A stretch of 21,273 nucleotides of DNA, taken from positions 1 through 21,273 of the forward strand of contig JACPSF010000271.1 of the NCBI GenBank assembly GCA_016193385.1, read 5' to 3'. Source of the DNA: Deltaproteobacteria bacterium. GTDB taxonomy: Bacteria; Desulfobacterota_B; Binatia; UBA9968. Below, piece after piece: positions 9,442-18,257 of this stretch. The position numbers were made by a program, and so were the translations under genes. How positions within the stretch are numbered: the stretch's first letter is position 1; the number at the start of each line of letters is the position of its first letter. The notes under the pieces were generated by a model. The model had not been told where the DNA came from and did not search any database. It worked only from the letters and a program-made list of their open reading frames with translations.

Positions 9442-10839
9442 ATGGCAGACTACGACGTCTGTTTTCGGGAAGGGCGTGTCTACCTCTGGGGGCAGTTGCT
9501 GGACCTCGATCTCTACTTGGCAGGAGAAAAAATTGCCCTTCTTTGCCGGAGGGGGGAAGGGCCCAGTGCCAGGCGAGTTATTAGTGTTGCGGGCAAAATG
9601 ATCCTTCCGGGGGTCATCGATCTGCACGCGCACGCCCGCGACCCTGGTTATACCCAGAAAGAGGATTTCACTACGATATCCCAGGCCGCGGCGGCGGGCG
9701 GCGTGACCACCTGGATCGATATGCCGAACGTCGAGCCTCCAACAACCACCAAGGAGCCCTGTGAGGAAAAGAGGGCGCGCGCTGAAAAGGCATCGCTTGT
9801 GGATTTCGGTCACTTCGCCTCGGGTGTCGATCTGAAAGAGATCCCCAAACTGGCCGCCGCAGGGGTTACCGGTTTCAAGATCTTTCAGGTCTCGGGCGCC
9901 TACCCCCACGATCCGAGGCTCGCCTTGAACGACGACGGGCAGCTCCTGCGGCGGTTTCGGGAGATTGCAAAAACCGGGCTGCCGTGCGTGGTCCATCCGT
10001 TCAACCAGTCCCTCTTTGATTTCTTTTCCGAAGAGGCATTCGCTCGGGGCAAACCTCGGAACCACGTGACGTTTGCAGAACTCTATACCAGCGAAGTTGT
10101 CTGGGGGAGCGCCATTGCCAGCTTGCTTTCGTTACAACGGGAGTCCGGGGTCCGGCTTCATGTCGTTCATACCCACTCCGCGCGAAGTCTCCGGCTCCTT
10201 CGCCAGGCGAAGAAAATGGGGCAGGTCGTGACCGTGGAGATCGATCCCAAGTACTTTCACTTGGGAAAGAAGGACCTCGACGAAAAGGGGCCCCAAGTCT
10301 GCCCGGCTGGTTTCGTGACCGAGGATCCGGAGCGGATGGCGGAGATCTGGCGCTCTTTCCGTGACGGGACCGTCGACTCCGTCGGTTCCGATCACGCACC
10401 CCATACCAAAGAGGAGGTAGAGAAGCAGCGCACCGACGCCTGGGGGGCGGCGATGGGGAATCCCCAGTACGACCATTATCTCTCGATTTTTCTGAATGAC
10501 GTGCATGAGGGAAAAATCACCCTGGCGAATCTTGTCCGCTGTCTTTCGGAAAATCCCGCGCGGATCCTCGGTCTGTTTCCCCGCAAGGGGGTACTGCTTC
10601 CGGGGTCAGATGCCGATCTCGTCGTCGTCGATTTCGAGCGCGAGAGAATCCTCAGCAACGAAGGACTTTACACCAAGGTCCAGTGGAGTCCCTACGCCGG
10701 ATGGAAGGTCAGGGGAATGCCGGTGCTGACGATGGTTCGAGGAACGATCGTGGCCGAAAATGGTGAAGTCGTTGGGAAGGGCGGTCATGGAAAATTTATC
10801 CCGGGCATCGCCCAGAGAGGGCCGGTGACCCTCGGGTAA
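9442..10839 (+). CDS. Cyclic amidohydrolase (hydantoinase/allantoinase/dihydroorotase superfamily)
   Basis: A 465-residue metal-dependent hydrolase that should open a cyclic amide, imide or ureide ring. The TIM-barrel metal site can be followed: HAH at 62-64 in GVIDLHAHARDPGYTQKEDF, carboxylated-lysine candidate K146 in GFKIF, H185 in VVHPFN, H243 in LHVVHTHSA and catalytic Asp D317 in GSDHAPHTKEE. Length and the late SENPARILGL and GSDADLVVVD motifs match hydantoinases and allantoinases better than short dihydroorotases. The start is ATG 9442 with AAGGGAG close upstream. A pyrC role is unlikely because no pyrimidine genes are near. The neighbours, an LLM flavoenzyme and an M20 hydrolase, suggest catabolism. 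Superfamily call is firm; substrate is not. Confidence 0.88.
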   Translation: MADYDVCFREGRVYLWGQLLDLDLYLAGEKIALLCRRGEGPSARRVISVAGKMILPGVIDLHAHARDPGYTQKEDFTTISQAAAAGGVTTWIDMPNVEPPTTTKEPCEEKRARAEKASLVDFGHFASGVDLKEIPKLAAAGVTGFKIFQVSGAYPHDPRLALNDDGQLLRRFREIAKTGLPCVVHPFNQSLFDFFSEEAFARGKPRNHVTFAELYTSEVVWGSAIASLLSLQRESGVRLHVVHTHSARSLRLLRQAKKMGQVVTVEIDPKYFHLGKKDLDEKGPQVCPAGFVTEDPERMAEIWRSFRDGTVDSVGSDHAPHTKEEVEKQRTDAWGAAMGNPQYDHYLSIFLNDVHEGKITLANLVRCLSENPARILGLFPRKGVLLPGSDADLVVVDFERERILSNEGLYTKVQWSPYAGWKVRGMPVLTMVRGTIVAENGEVVGKGGHGKFIPGIAQRGPVTLG

Positions 10840-10865
10840 GCCGGGACGCGAGGAGAGTGCTTGGT

Positions 10866-11831
10866 ATGGCAAGAATTCAGTTCGGAGTTTTGCTCCCCCA
10901 CTTCGGCAAGGAGGCCTCGCCGTCCCGGCTCATCGACGGCTCTAGAATGTGTGAAGAGCTGGGATTTGACTCGGTCTGGGTCAGAGACCATCTCCTCTGG
11001 CATCCCCATGGGATGGAGAGAGCCGGCTTAAAGTTTGTCGAACCGTTCATTACCTTGGCCGCTATTGCAGCCGTGACCAAAAAGATCCTTCTGGGAACGG
11101 CCGTCATCATCCCCGTTCGCTGGCCGCTCAAGCTGGCGCAGGATCTGGCAAGCCTTTCCTACATGGCCGGTGGGCGCGTCATCGCCGGGGTCGGCCTCGG
11201 CAGCACGCCGGCGGAGTTGGCAGCGGCCGGGCTTAACGGCGAGCACCGGGTTGAGATTCTCAGGGAGACGGTGGAGATTCTCCGGCTTATCTGGAAAAAG
11301 AACAACGCCTCTTACAGGGGAAAGATATTTTCTTTCGAAGATATCACGATTGAGCCCAAGCCGGTCGAACCGATTCCGATCTTTTACGGGGGTGGCACCA
11401 GGGCGTCTGTGCGCCGTGTGGCCGAATATTGTGACGGCTGGATTCCGGGCCGGGTTCCGATGGCCACCTTCGACGATCGCCTGAAGTACCTGCGCGAGCT
11501 CACCGATAAAAAGATTGTTCTCGGAAATATACCTATCGTGAGGATCGACAAAGACCGCGCCCGGGCGCGCGCCGATATCGATGTCAGGGCACTGGCGGGG
11601 AGTTCGGAAGGGACACCCCATTGGATCAAGCCTCCTTCAGGCAAGTTTGAGACCATTGAGGACCTGGAAGGCCTCCTGGTTGTGGGGGATCCGGATGACT
11701 GCGCCGCGGAAATCGAGAAGTTCCGCCACAGAGGGGTGGAGCACTTTGTGTTCGACCTGCGGCTTCAATACCACCGCTACGAAGAAAGCCTGAGGTTAAT
11801 CGGCGAGGAGCTACTGCCCAGGTTTCGGTAA
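10866..11831 (+). CDS. LLM-class flavin-dependent oxidoreductase (copy 1)
   Basis: A 321-residue luciferase-like monooxygenase/F420-oxidoreductase family TIM barrel. Typical features are IQFGVLLPHFG at the start, GFDSVWVRDHLLWHP, ILLGTAVIIPVRWPLKLAQD, GGRVIAGVGLGSTPAE and the later IPIFYGGGTRASVRRVAEYCDGW. These enzymes use reduced FMN or F420 to oxidise or reduce organic substrates, including ring-opening oxygenation in the pyrimidine Rut pathway (RutA), though this protein cannot be assigned to that reaction. I chose ATG 10866 because AGGAGA (10851-10856) sits 9 nt before it; GTG 10857 would directly abut that ribosome site. It lies 26 bp after the amidohydrolase and 25 bp before the M20 gene, so it is almost certainly co-transcribed. 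Confidence 0.88.
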   Translation: MARIQFGVLLPHFGKEASPSRLIDGSRMCEELGFDSVWVRDHLLWHPHGMERAGLKFVEPFITLAAIAAVTKKILLGTAVIIPVRWPLKLAQDLASLSYMAGGRVIAGVGLGSTPAELAAAGLNGEHRVEILRETVEILRLIWKKNNASYRGKIFSFEDITIEPKPVEPIPIFYGGGTRASVRRVAEYCDGWIPGRVPMATFDDRLKYLRELTDKKIVLGNIPIVRIDKDRARARADIDVRALAGSSEGTPHWIKPPSGKFETIEDLEGLLVVGDPDDCAAEIEKFRHRGVEHFVFDLRLQYHRYEESLRLIGEELLPRFR

Positions 11832-11856
11832 TTTTTATCGCAGGAAGGAGTAGAAG

Positions 11857-13152
11857 ATGAGACAGGCGACCCGCGATGAGATCCGAAGCGTTGTCGAAGG
11901 CCTCTCGGCCGATAAAGTGATCGAGCTCGCGCTTTCGCTGGGAAACATCGATAGCTCTGCCGGAAAAGAGAGGGAGGTCGGTGAGTATATTTTCCAGTGG
12001 CTTTCCGAGAGAGGCCTTGAGCCCCGGAAGGTGGGGTTGTTGCCCGAGCGCTTCAACGTCGTGGGAAGGCTCAAGGGGTCCGGGGACGGACCCACGCTGG
12101 TGTTCAACAGCCATATGGACACATCCGTGGGGGCGGATGAAATCTGGAGTACTATTCATGCGGCTGACCCGATCTACCATAAGGCCTGGCGAGAGGGAGA
12201 ATACCTTTACGGCAACGGGGTCTGCAACGATAAAGGAGCGATGGCGGCCTGGATGATTGCCTGCGACACCATCCGGCGCAGCGGCATGAAGCTCAGCGGG
12301 GATATTCTACTCACTATGGTTGTAGGGGAGATCGGACTCGAGCCGATCGATGAGTATGCCGCGCCGGTCTATGTGGCCAAAGAGGCCGGAGCGAGGTTCG
12401 TCCTCAATCGGGGATTTGTGGGGGACTTTGCGCTTGTGGCAGAGGGAACAGACTTCCGTGTGGGGTGGACAGAGGCCGGCAAAGCCTTCTTTAAGATTCT
12501 GGTCTTTGGCGAGGAGCCTCCTGTGTATACGCCTTATGTTACGCGCAACTCCCCTCTTAGCTCGAACGCCATCGTTCGCATGGTTCCGGTCATCCAGCGG
12601 CTTGAGGAATGGGCAAAGGAGTACGAGGTCTCTAACCGCTATGAGTCCCCTGGCGGCATCGTCGAGCCCAGGGTCAGTGTCGGCGCCATCCGCGGCGGGC
12701 TTCCGTACAAGATCACCAAGACCTCGCAGGTTTGCGCTATCTATCTCGATGTTCGGATCACGCCGGCGCAGCGTCCCGAGGAGGTCCGACGCCAACTGAG
12801 GCGGGTTCTCGAGGAGGTGGGCGTGCCTTTCGACCTGGCACTTTATACCTACAGGCGCGCCTATGATGGCGTTCATGGACAGGGATCGAAGGGCGGAAAC
12901 GAGCCGCTCCTTCGTGCAATCCAGTCAGCCCACAGGGCAATCTTCGGCAAGGATCCAGAGCGCTGTCTTCCCCAGCACACGAGCATGTGGCGGGATATTA
13001 ACGTCTTTCACGAAGCCGGGATCCCGGGCGTCATGTACGGCCCCGGCATCAGTGTGTTGGGAGGTCTCTCCGCGATCAAAGCGGAGGAGTTGGTTCAAGC
13101 AGCGCGGCTCTATGCGTGGATTGCGTTGGAGACTTGCGGCGTTGCGAATTGA
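11857..13152 (+). CDS. M20-family metallohydrolase (amidase/deacylase-like), atypical metal site
   Basis: A 431-residue zinc-dependent amidase or peptidase of the ArgE/DapE/carboxypeptidase G2 clan, which cleaves amide bonds of small acyl- or aminoacyl compounds. Seen: NSHMDTS (H86, D88), GNGVCNDKGAMAA (D125), catalytic glutamate in VVGEIG (E158) and a D190 candidate in VGDFALVAEGT. Oddities are an Ile in place of the second glutamate of the usual EE pair, and no histidine near the C-terminus after YGPG where the last zinc ligand is expected. The protein may use one metal or a changed ligand set. AAGGAG at 11845-11850 lies 6 nt before ATG 11857. In the operon it could act on the opened-ring product of the amidohydrolase. 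Family call is good; activity is uncertain. Confidence 0.85.
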   Translation: MRQATRDEIRSVVEGLSADKVIELALSLGNIDSSAGKEREVGEYIFQWLSERGLEPRKVGLLPERFNVVGRLKGSGDGPTLVFNSHMDTSVGADEIWSTIHAADPIYHKAWREGEYLYGNGVCNDKGAMAAWMIACDTIRRSGMKLSGDILLTMVVGEIGLEPIDEYAAPVYVAKEAGARFVLNRGFVGDFALVAEGTDFRVGWTEAGKAFFKILVFGEEPPVYTPYVTRNSPLSSNAIVRMVPVIQRLEEWAKEYEVSNRYESPGGIVEPRVSVGAIRGGLPYKITKTSQVCAIYLDVRITPAQRPEEVRRQLRRVLEEVGVPFDLALYTYRRAYDGVHGQGSKGGNEPLLRAIQSAHRAIFGKDPERCLPQHTSMWRDINVFHEAGIPGVMYGPGISVLGGLSAIKAEELVQAARLYAWIALETCGVAN

Positions 13153-13185
13153 AGCCCCGGCGCGGAGGCGTTAACCTACCTGACC

Positions 13186-15138
13186 ATGGAGCGCTTTGAC
13201 TTTGGCGGTGAGTTCGTCTGGCAACCGACCCCAGAATATGTGTCCAAGAGCCGTCTCAAGCGATTCATGGACCGGCACGGAATAGCGGGTTTTACCGAGC
13301 TGCTGAAGCGATCCACCGAAGATCTGGAGTGGTTTTGGAGCGCCGTCATGAAGGATCTGGCGATCGAGTTCTACAAACCTTACGAGCGCGTCTTGGACAG
13401 CAGCCGGGGGATCGCCTGGACGCGCTGGTGTGTCGGCGGCCGGATGAATATCGCTCATAATTGTTTGGATAAGCGGATGGGGACCCCGCTGGAGAAGCGC
13501 GCGGCTCTGCGTTGGGAAGGGGAAGAGGGAACGACGAGGATCCTCACCTACGGGGAGCTTTGCCGGGAAACCAACCGCTTGGCCAATGCGCTGCGCAGCC
13601 TCGGTTTAAAGAAGGGGGACGTCGTCGGAATTTTCCTGCCCATGGTACCGGAGACCGCCATCGCGTTTTTTGCCGTGGTGAAAATCGGCGCTATCGTTCT
13701 GCCTCTTTTTTCCGGTTACGGCGCGGCTGCGGTCGCGACACGACTGGCGGACGCTTCGGCCAAGGGCTTGATAACCGCGGACGGATTCTATCGTCGCGGG
13801 CAGAAGGTTGCGATGAAAACGATCGCCGATGAGGCGCTGGCCCTAGTGGCGTCGGTCCGGCATGTCATCGTTGTGGATCGCTTGGGAGTCGAGGCTCCCT
13901 GGAGTGAAGGGCGAGATCACTGGTGGCATGAATTGGTTCAAAATAAATCCGCCGATTTCGAGACCGAAAGGACCGAGGCGGAAGACCCCTTAATGATCAT
14001 CTACACTTCCGGCACCACGGGTAAACCCAAGGGAGCCGTGCATACCCATTGCGGGTTTCCCGTGAAAGCGGCCCAGGACATGGCTCATGGCCTCGACTTA
14101 CAAGAGTCGGACACTCTCTACTGGGTCACCGACCTCGGCTGGATGATGGGTCCGTGGGAGGTGCTGGGAACGACGCTCCTGGGAGCCACGATGGTATTCT
14201 ACGACGGCGCGCTCGACTATCCCGGCCCCGATCGCCTCTGGTCTTTGGTCAGCCGTCAACGCGTGACGACCCTGGGGGTTTCCCCAACCCTGGTGCGCTC
14301 TCTGCTGCGCTACGGCGACGAGCCGGTGAAAAAGCATGATCTCACCTCCCTGCGCATTCTGGGCTCGACGGGCGAGCCCTGGAATCGGGACCCGTGGCTA
14401 TGGCTTTTCAAAACGGTCGGCGGTGAGCGCCTTCCCATCATCAACTACTCCGGCGGGACGGAAATTTCTGGCGGGATCGTCATGGGGAATGTTTTGACCG
14501 CTCTTAAGCCGTGCTCTTTTTCCGGGCCCCTTCCGGGGATGGCGGCTGATGTGGTTAATGAGAAAGGGGAACCGGTGCGCAATCGGGTGGGTGAGTTGGT
14601 GGTGAGGAAGCCCTGGATCGGGATGACCCGAGGCTTCTGGAAGGATCCAGAGCGCTATCTTCAGACCTACTGGGCACGCTTTCCGGACCTCTGGGTGCAC
14701 GGAGACTGGGCCGCCATCGATCAGGATGGGTTATGGTATATCCTGGGCCGCTCGGACGATACGATTAAAATCGCCGGCAAGCGCCTCGGGCCCGCCGAGG
14801 TCGAATCCGTCTTGATTGCTCATCCTGCGGTTTGCGAGGCGGCGGCCATCGGCATACCCGATGCGGTGAAGGGGGAATCTCTTGTGTGCTTTTGCGTGTT
14901 GAATCCCGGTTTCCAGCCACGTGAAGCTCTGGCTGAAGAGCTTAAGAACCTGGTCGCCCAGCATTTGGGAAAGCCACTTAAGCCCTCAGAGGTGAGATTT
15001 GTAGGAGACCTTCCAAAAACTCGTAACGCGAAGGTCATGCGCCGCGTTGTTCGAGCCGCCTATTTGAAGCTCGAGCTGGGGGATCTCTCCGCGCTCGAAA
15101 ATCCCTCGTCGGTCGAGGAAATCCGCCGAGCGAATTGA
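13186..15138 (+). CDS. AMP-forming acyl-CoA synthetase (acetyl/propionyl-CoA synthetase-like)
   Basis: Activates a carboxylic acid with ATP and CoA through an acyl-adenylate. At 650 residues it has the acetyl-CoA-synthetase N-terminal extension (about 1-100) before the ANL core. The P-loop YTSGTTGKPKG is at 273-283, followed by TDLGWMMGPW, YSGGTEISGG (acyl/AMP pocket), VHGDWAAIDQDGLWYILGR (hinge region) and DDTIKIAGKRLGPAEVE. The catalytic lysine of the C-terminal domain is K616 in KTRNAKVMRR. The pocket motif YSGGTEISGG differs from the WWQTETGG of true acetyl-CoA synthetases, so a larger or unusual acid is likely. ATG 13186 lacks a close ribosome site; GGAGG lies 17 nt upstream. It is the last gene of the cupin-amidohydrolase-LLM-M20 set and plausibly activates its end product. 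The 238 bp that follow hold no gene I can support. Confidence 0.92.
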   Translation: MERFDFGGEFVWQPTPEYVSKSRLKRFMDRHGIAGFTELLKRSTEDLEWFWSAVMKDLAIEFYKPYERVLDSSRGIAWTRWCVGGRMNIAHNCLDKRMGTPLEKRAALRWEGEEGTTRILTYGELCRETNRLANALRSLGLKKGDVVGIFLPMVPETAIAFFAVVKIGAIVLPLFSGYGAAAVATRLADASAKGLITADGFYRRGQKVAMKTIADEALALVASVRHVIVVDRLGVEAPWSEGRDHWWHELVQNKSADFETERTEAEDPLMIIYTSGTTGKPKGAVHTHCGFPVKAAQDMAHGLDLQESDTLYWVTDLGWMMGPWEVLGTTLLGATMVFYDGALDYPGPDRLWSLVSRQRVTTLGVSPTLVRSLLRYGDEPVKKHDLTSLRILGSTGEPWNRDPWLWLFKTVGGERLPIINYSGGTEISGGIVMGNVLTALKPCSFSGPLPGMAADVVNEKGEPVRNRVGELVVRKPWIGMTRGFWKDPERYLQTYWARFPDLWVHGDWAAIDQDGLWYILGRSDDTIKIAGKRLGPAEVESVLIAHPAVCEAAAIGIPDAVKGESLVCFCVLNPGFQPREALAEELKNLVAQHLGKPLKPSEVRFVGDLPKTRNAKVMRRVVRAAYLKLELGDLSALENPSSVEEIRRAN

Positions 15139-15376
15139 AAAACCGGTGTACTTCAGTCCTGGGGAGCGAGACTTAAAGTCAAATCCTTTTCGCCAACGCT
15201 GTCCAACCGCCTGCCCGGGTAATTCACCCTCTACGCGAAAAATAGATTGACAAGTAGCCCGTAGGTAACTGAAAGTTCGGTGGGTAAGGGTTTGCGTGCT
15301 GAGAAACGCGGACGGCTAAACTCTTTTCACGCTCATGGTTCGGTCGAACGAGCTCGGTTAGAAGAGAAACTGGCAA

Positions 15377-16234
15377 ATGGCCGAGTATTTTGCCCTGCAG
15401 GCCGCGCTGTGCTTCGCCGTTTCCCACGTTCTGATCCGCCGCGGGCTAGTCACTTCCAACGCGCTCGCTGGCTCGTTTTTCTCCCTCACGCTCTCGGCGG
15501 CCGTGATGTGGCTTCTCGCGCCGTTTTTTGTTCCCTTCGCCAAGTTTTGGACCCCCGCGCTCGGTTACTTCATTGTCGCTGGCGTCTTTGCACCGGCTCT
15601 GGGCCGGACCCTGAATTTCGTCGGAATCGAGCGCATTGGCGTGGCCCGCTCCGTGCCGGTGATCAACATTTCTCCGGTGGTTGCGTCCATTCTTGCCGTG
15701 TTCGTGCTGCGCGAAGTTTGGACCCTGCAGAACATGCTCGGCACCGGATTTGTCGTGCTCGGAGTGATTGTTCTTTCGACGGCGCACGGCGCAAAAGGGC
15801 CCTGGCGTAAGAGCGACGTCATCTATCCCCTTTTGGGAGCCATCGTCTTCGGTATTTCCACCAACCTCAGAAAATTCGGCTTGATGGTGGACAACGTGCC
15901 TTTAGTAGCCGCCGCCGTAACGTCGACGATAGGCTTTTTGTTCGCCTTGGGCATGCTCCGAACCACGCGCGGCCGGCAGGTCTTCTCCATGTCCCGTCGC
16001 AGCATCGGCTGGTTCTTCGCCGCCGGCATGATGAATACGGCCGCTGTGCTGTCGGGCTTCTATGCTTTGAGTTTGGGCAAGGTGGTGATCGTCGAGCCCT
16101 TGGTGGGCACGAATCCGGTGTTGTCGATTTTCTTGTCGGCGATTTTTTTAAAAGACTTGGAGACAGTGACGTCGCGTGTGATCGCCGGCGCGCTGTGCAC
16201 TGTAGTGGGAACGATTCTCGTGGTGACGTCCTGA
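15377..16234 (+). CDS. DMT-superfamily permease with two EamA domains (copy 2)
   Basis: Same length (285 residues) and same ends as the permease at 5289-6146 (MAEYFALQAA... and ALCTVVGT.LVVTS). By hand count 187 of 285 positions are identical with no gaps. About ten transmembrane segments and two EamA repeats are visible (SVPVINISPVVASILAVFVL and KVVIVEPLVGTNPVL). The most divergent stretches are the loop at residues ~190-208 and the segment at ~38-50, where substrate or partner differences may lie. It stands 238 bp after the acyl-CoA synthetase and 127 bp before the SDR gene, so it may be transcribed separately. AGAAGAG 10-16 nt upstream of ATG 15377 is only a weak ribosome site. Substrate is unknown. 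Confidence 0.85.
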   Translation: MAEYFALQAALCFAVSHVLIRRGLVTSNALAGSFFSLTLSAAVMWLLAPFFVPFAKFWTPALGYFIVAGVFAPALGRTLNFVGIERIGVARSVPVINISPVVASILAVFVLREVWTLQNMLGTGFVVLGVIVLSTAHGAKGPWRKSDVIYPLLGAIVFGISTNLRKFGLMVDNVPLVAAAVTSTIGFLFALGMLRTTRGRQVFSMSRRSIGWFFAAGMMNTAAVLSGFYALSLGKVVIVEPLVGTNPVLSIFLSAIFLKDLETVTSRVIAGALCTVVGTILVVTS

Positions 16235-16361
16235 ATGATTTGTGCACTTATTCGCCATAGCAGCCGTATGCGATAGGCTGCCGGAAGAGACCATGGCTTT
16301 GCAGCTTACCTGTTCGTAGGCAGCACCGGATGGATGTAAGATAAGAGCGAGTATCGGAGAC

Positions 16362-17120
16362 GTGAGCACAGCAAGCAAAATCGCGATAGTTACGGGTGCC
16401 GGGACGGGCATCGGCAAGGCGGTTGCACTCGCACTTCTGAAGGAAGGATACAGCGTGGTGCTGGCCGGGCGGCGCGCGGAGTTGCTGGAGCAGGTGGCAA
16501 GAGAATCGGGCTCCCCGCGATCGCGCGTTCTGGTCCTTCCCACGGACATGAGCGACCCGGCATCGGTGCGCGCCCTCTTCGCCAAGACCAAGGAGGTCTT
16601 CGGCCGGCTCGACCTGCTGTTCAACAACGCCGGCGTTAGCGCGCCGGCCGTACCGCTGGAGGAACTGGGCGTCGAGCAGTGGAGGTCGGTGGTGGATATC
16701 AACCTGACCGGTGCGTTCTTATGCACGCAGGAAGTGTTCAAGCTGATGAAGAGCCAGAGCCCACGCGGCGGGCGTATCATCAACAACGGCTCGATCTCTG
16801 CGTATGTACCGCGCCCGAATTCCGCGCCCTATACAGCGACCAAGCACGCTATCACCGGTCTGACGAAGTCGACCTCGCTGGACGGGCGGAAGTACGACAT
16901 CGCGTGCGGCCAGATCGACATCGGCAACGCCGCGACCGATTTTACGGCGAGGATTGCCCAGGGAATATCGCAGGCGGACGGCGGAATCGCCGTCGAACCG
17001 CGCATGGACGTCGCGCACGTGGCCCGCGCGGTGCTCTACATGGCCGGCCTGCCGCTGGATGCCAACGTGCAGTTTATGACCGTGATGGCCACCAAGATGC
17101 CCTTCATCGGCCGAGGCTAG
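16362..17120 (+). CDS. SDR-family NAD(P)-dependent oxidoreductase
   Basis: A 252-residue classical short-chain dehydrogenase/reductase that interconverts an alcohol and a ketone with NAD(P)H. The Rossmann motif TGAGTGIG is at 11-18, NNAG at 88-91, and the catalytic triad is S144, Y157 and K161 (YTATK). RR at 37-38 after the second strand (LAGRR) suggests NADP preference, an inference. The C-terminal [14 protein letters not shown] and [10 protein letters not shown] belong to a common uncharacterised bacterial SDR subgroup. The start is GTG 16362, with CGGAG 3-7 nt upstream. The preceding 127 bp contain only a weak 6-bp hairpin. It converges with the LLM gene on the opposite strand. Confidence 0.92.
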   Translation: MSTASKIAIVTGAGTGIGKAVALALLKEGYSVVLAGRRAELLEQVARESGSPRSRVLVLPTDMSDPASVRALFAKTKEVFGRLDLLFNNAGVSAPAVPLEELGVEQWRSVVDINLTGAFLCTQEVFKLMKSQSPRGGRIINNGSISAYVPRPNSAPYTATKHAITGLTKSTSLDGRKYDIACGQIDIGNAATDFTARIAQGISQADGGIAVEPRMDVAHVARAVLYMAGLPLDANVQFMTVMATKMPFIGRG

Positions 17121-17151
17121 CATGCCGGCATCACGCCCGAGCGTGCATCAG

Positions 17152-17184
17152 AGAACTTGAGAGTGGTCGTCAGCCACCAGTTCT
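17152..17184. terminator. Possible hairpin between convergent genes
   Basis: AGAACT (17152-17157) pairs with AGTTCT (17179-17184), and inside it GTGG (17163-17166) pairs with CCAC (17174-17177). It sits in the 66 bp between the convergent SDR and LLM genes, where a two-way terminator would be expected. There is no clear T-run on either side and the stem is interrupted, so support is weak. Confidence 0.25.
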
Positions 17185-17186
17185 GA

Positions 17187-18095
17187 CTACGATCTAACCA
17201 GCGGCAGGACCTTCTCGCCGAAAAGGTCTACCTGCCTGAGGTCAGCCTTGGCGATTCCGATGATCAGGGTTTGAAGTCCGTTGGCGAAAGTGGCTCGGAT
17301 GCGCTCAGCACAGGCCTCAGCCGAGCCCACGAGAAGGTGCTTCTCCACGTCCATTCTCACGGCTCCGTAGTAGCGCTTTAGGTAGGCTTCACAGGCCTCA
17401 ATAGCCTTAGCTTTGTTGTCGTCAATGACCATGAAGGTAAGGCAGGCCTTTTCGATCTCGGCAGCGTTGCGTCCGGCCGCCTTTGCCGAGCCTTCAATCT
17501 TGTCCCATATTTTGGCGAATTCGGGGACCGACGAGCTGCTGCAGATGTAGCCCTGCGCCATCCGTCCCACTCGCCTGAGTACGCTTTCAGCCGAGCCGCC
17601 CATCCAGATTGGGGGGTGGGGGGATTGGATTGGGCGCGGACCGATGGTGAGGTTTTCCACTTGGTAAAATTTGCCACGGTGGGTGACGCTCTCTTCTGTC
17701 CAAAGACGGCGGATCAATTTGATTGCTTCTTCGGCGCGGCTTCCTCTACTTTCGAAGGGCACCTCGACAGCGCTAAAATCGTTTGGCCGGCTGCCGAAGC
17801 CGATCCCCAGGGTTACCCGCCCGCCGGACAAGAAATCTAGCGTGGCGACCGTCTTGGCTACCAGGGCCGGGTGCCTGACGGCGGGGAGTAAGACCGAAGT
17901 TCCCAACCTGATTTTGTTGGTGACGGCTGCGGCGGCCGCAAGCAGTGTGAGCGGCTCCAGGTTATCGTATGCGACCCGGTCGATGCTCCACAGAGTATCG
18001 AGCCCCATGTCGTCGCATTTCCTGGCCATCGCGGTGACAAATCCAGGCTGGATCTGCGGCGCCGGGTTGACAAAGCAAAGGCCGATCTTTCCCAT
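17187..18095 (-). CDS. LLM-class flavin-dependent oxidoreductase (copy 2)
   Basis: A 302-residue luciferase-like/F420-dependent TIM-barrel protein: GKIGLCFVNPAPQIQPGF, DDMGLDTLWSIDRVAYDN, KIRLGTSVLLPAVRHPALVA, SGGRVTLGIGFGSRPNDF and HPPIWMGGSAESVLRRVGR. It belongs to the same superfamily as the enzyme at 10866-11831 but is clearly a different subgroup, not a recent duplicate. I chose the ATG at 18095 (MGKIGLCF). The frame extends to 18152, but the added 19 residues are charged and lack family features, and AGGGGA lies 6-11 nt before ATG 18095. It is 162 bp downstream of the ACT-domain gene on the same strand. That gap has a 6-bp hairpin (18211-18226) with no T-run. The substrate is unknown. 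Confidence 0.87.
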   Translation of the reverse strand: MGKIGLCFVNPAPQIQPGFVTAMARKCDDMGLDTLWSIDRVAYDNLEPLTLLAAAAAVTNKIRLGTSVLLPAVRHPALVAKTVATLDFLSGGRVTLGIGFGSRPNDFSAVEVPFESRGSRAEEAIKLIRRLWTEESVTHRGKFYQVENLTIGPRPIQSPHPPIWMGGSAESVLRRVGRMAQGYICSSSSVPEFAKIWDKIEGSAKAAGRNAAEIEKACLTFMVIDDNKAKAIEACEAYLKRYYGAVRMDVEKHLLVGSAEACAERIRATFANGLQTLIIGIAKADLRQVDLFGEKVLPLVRS

Positions 18096-18257
18096 CGTGC
18101 TTCCCCTTTCTCGTTTCCCTTTGGCCAAATCAGGATGAATCGTTCTTGGCAATCTGTCACGTAGGATACCGCAGAGATGTTTACGAAATCCTCCTCGCCC
18201 TGCTCACCTAATCGAGCTAACTCGATGCGCTCTCAGTCTTGGGGCCGGCAGCCTCTG

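Noticed and set aside
15170..15180. GACTTAAAGTC palindrome after the acyl-CoA synthetase as terminator
   Set aside because: Only four pairs can form around a 3-nt loop, and no T-run follows.
15247..15252. Perfect TTGACA -35-like hexamer upstream of the second DMT permease
   Set aside because: No acceptable -10 hexamer at 15-19 nt; the bases there (TGAAAG and neighbours) do not match, and the gene is more than 100 bp away.
6282..16234. Transposon or integron as vehicle for the accessory genes
   Set aside because: No transposase, integrase, terminal inverted repeats, target duplications or tRNA fragment were seen at either boundary.
16260..16281. GCAGCC/GGCTGC 6-bp inverted repeat after the second DMT permease as a terminator
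   Set aside because: Ten-nt loop, short stem and no T-run on the plus strand, so it is no better than chance.
17122..17131. ATGCCGGCAT palindrome after the SDR gene
   Set aside because: Ten-bp GC-rich palindromes are common by chance and no functional context supports it.
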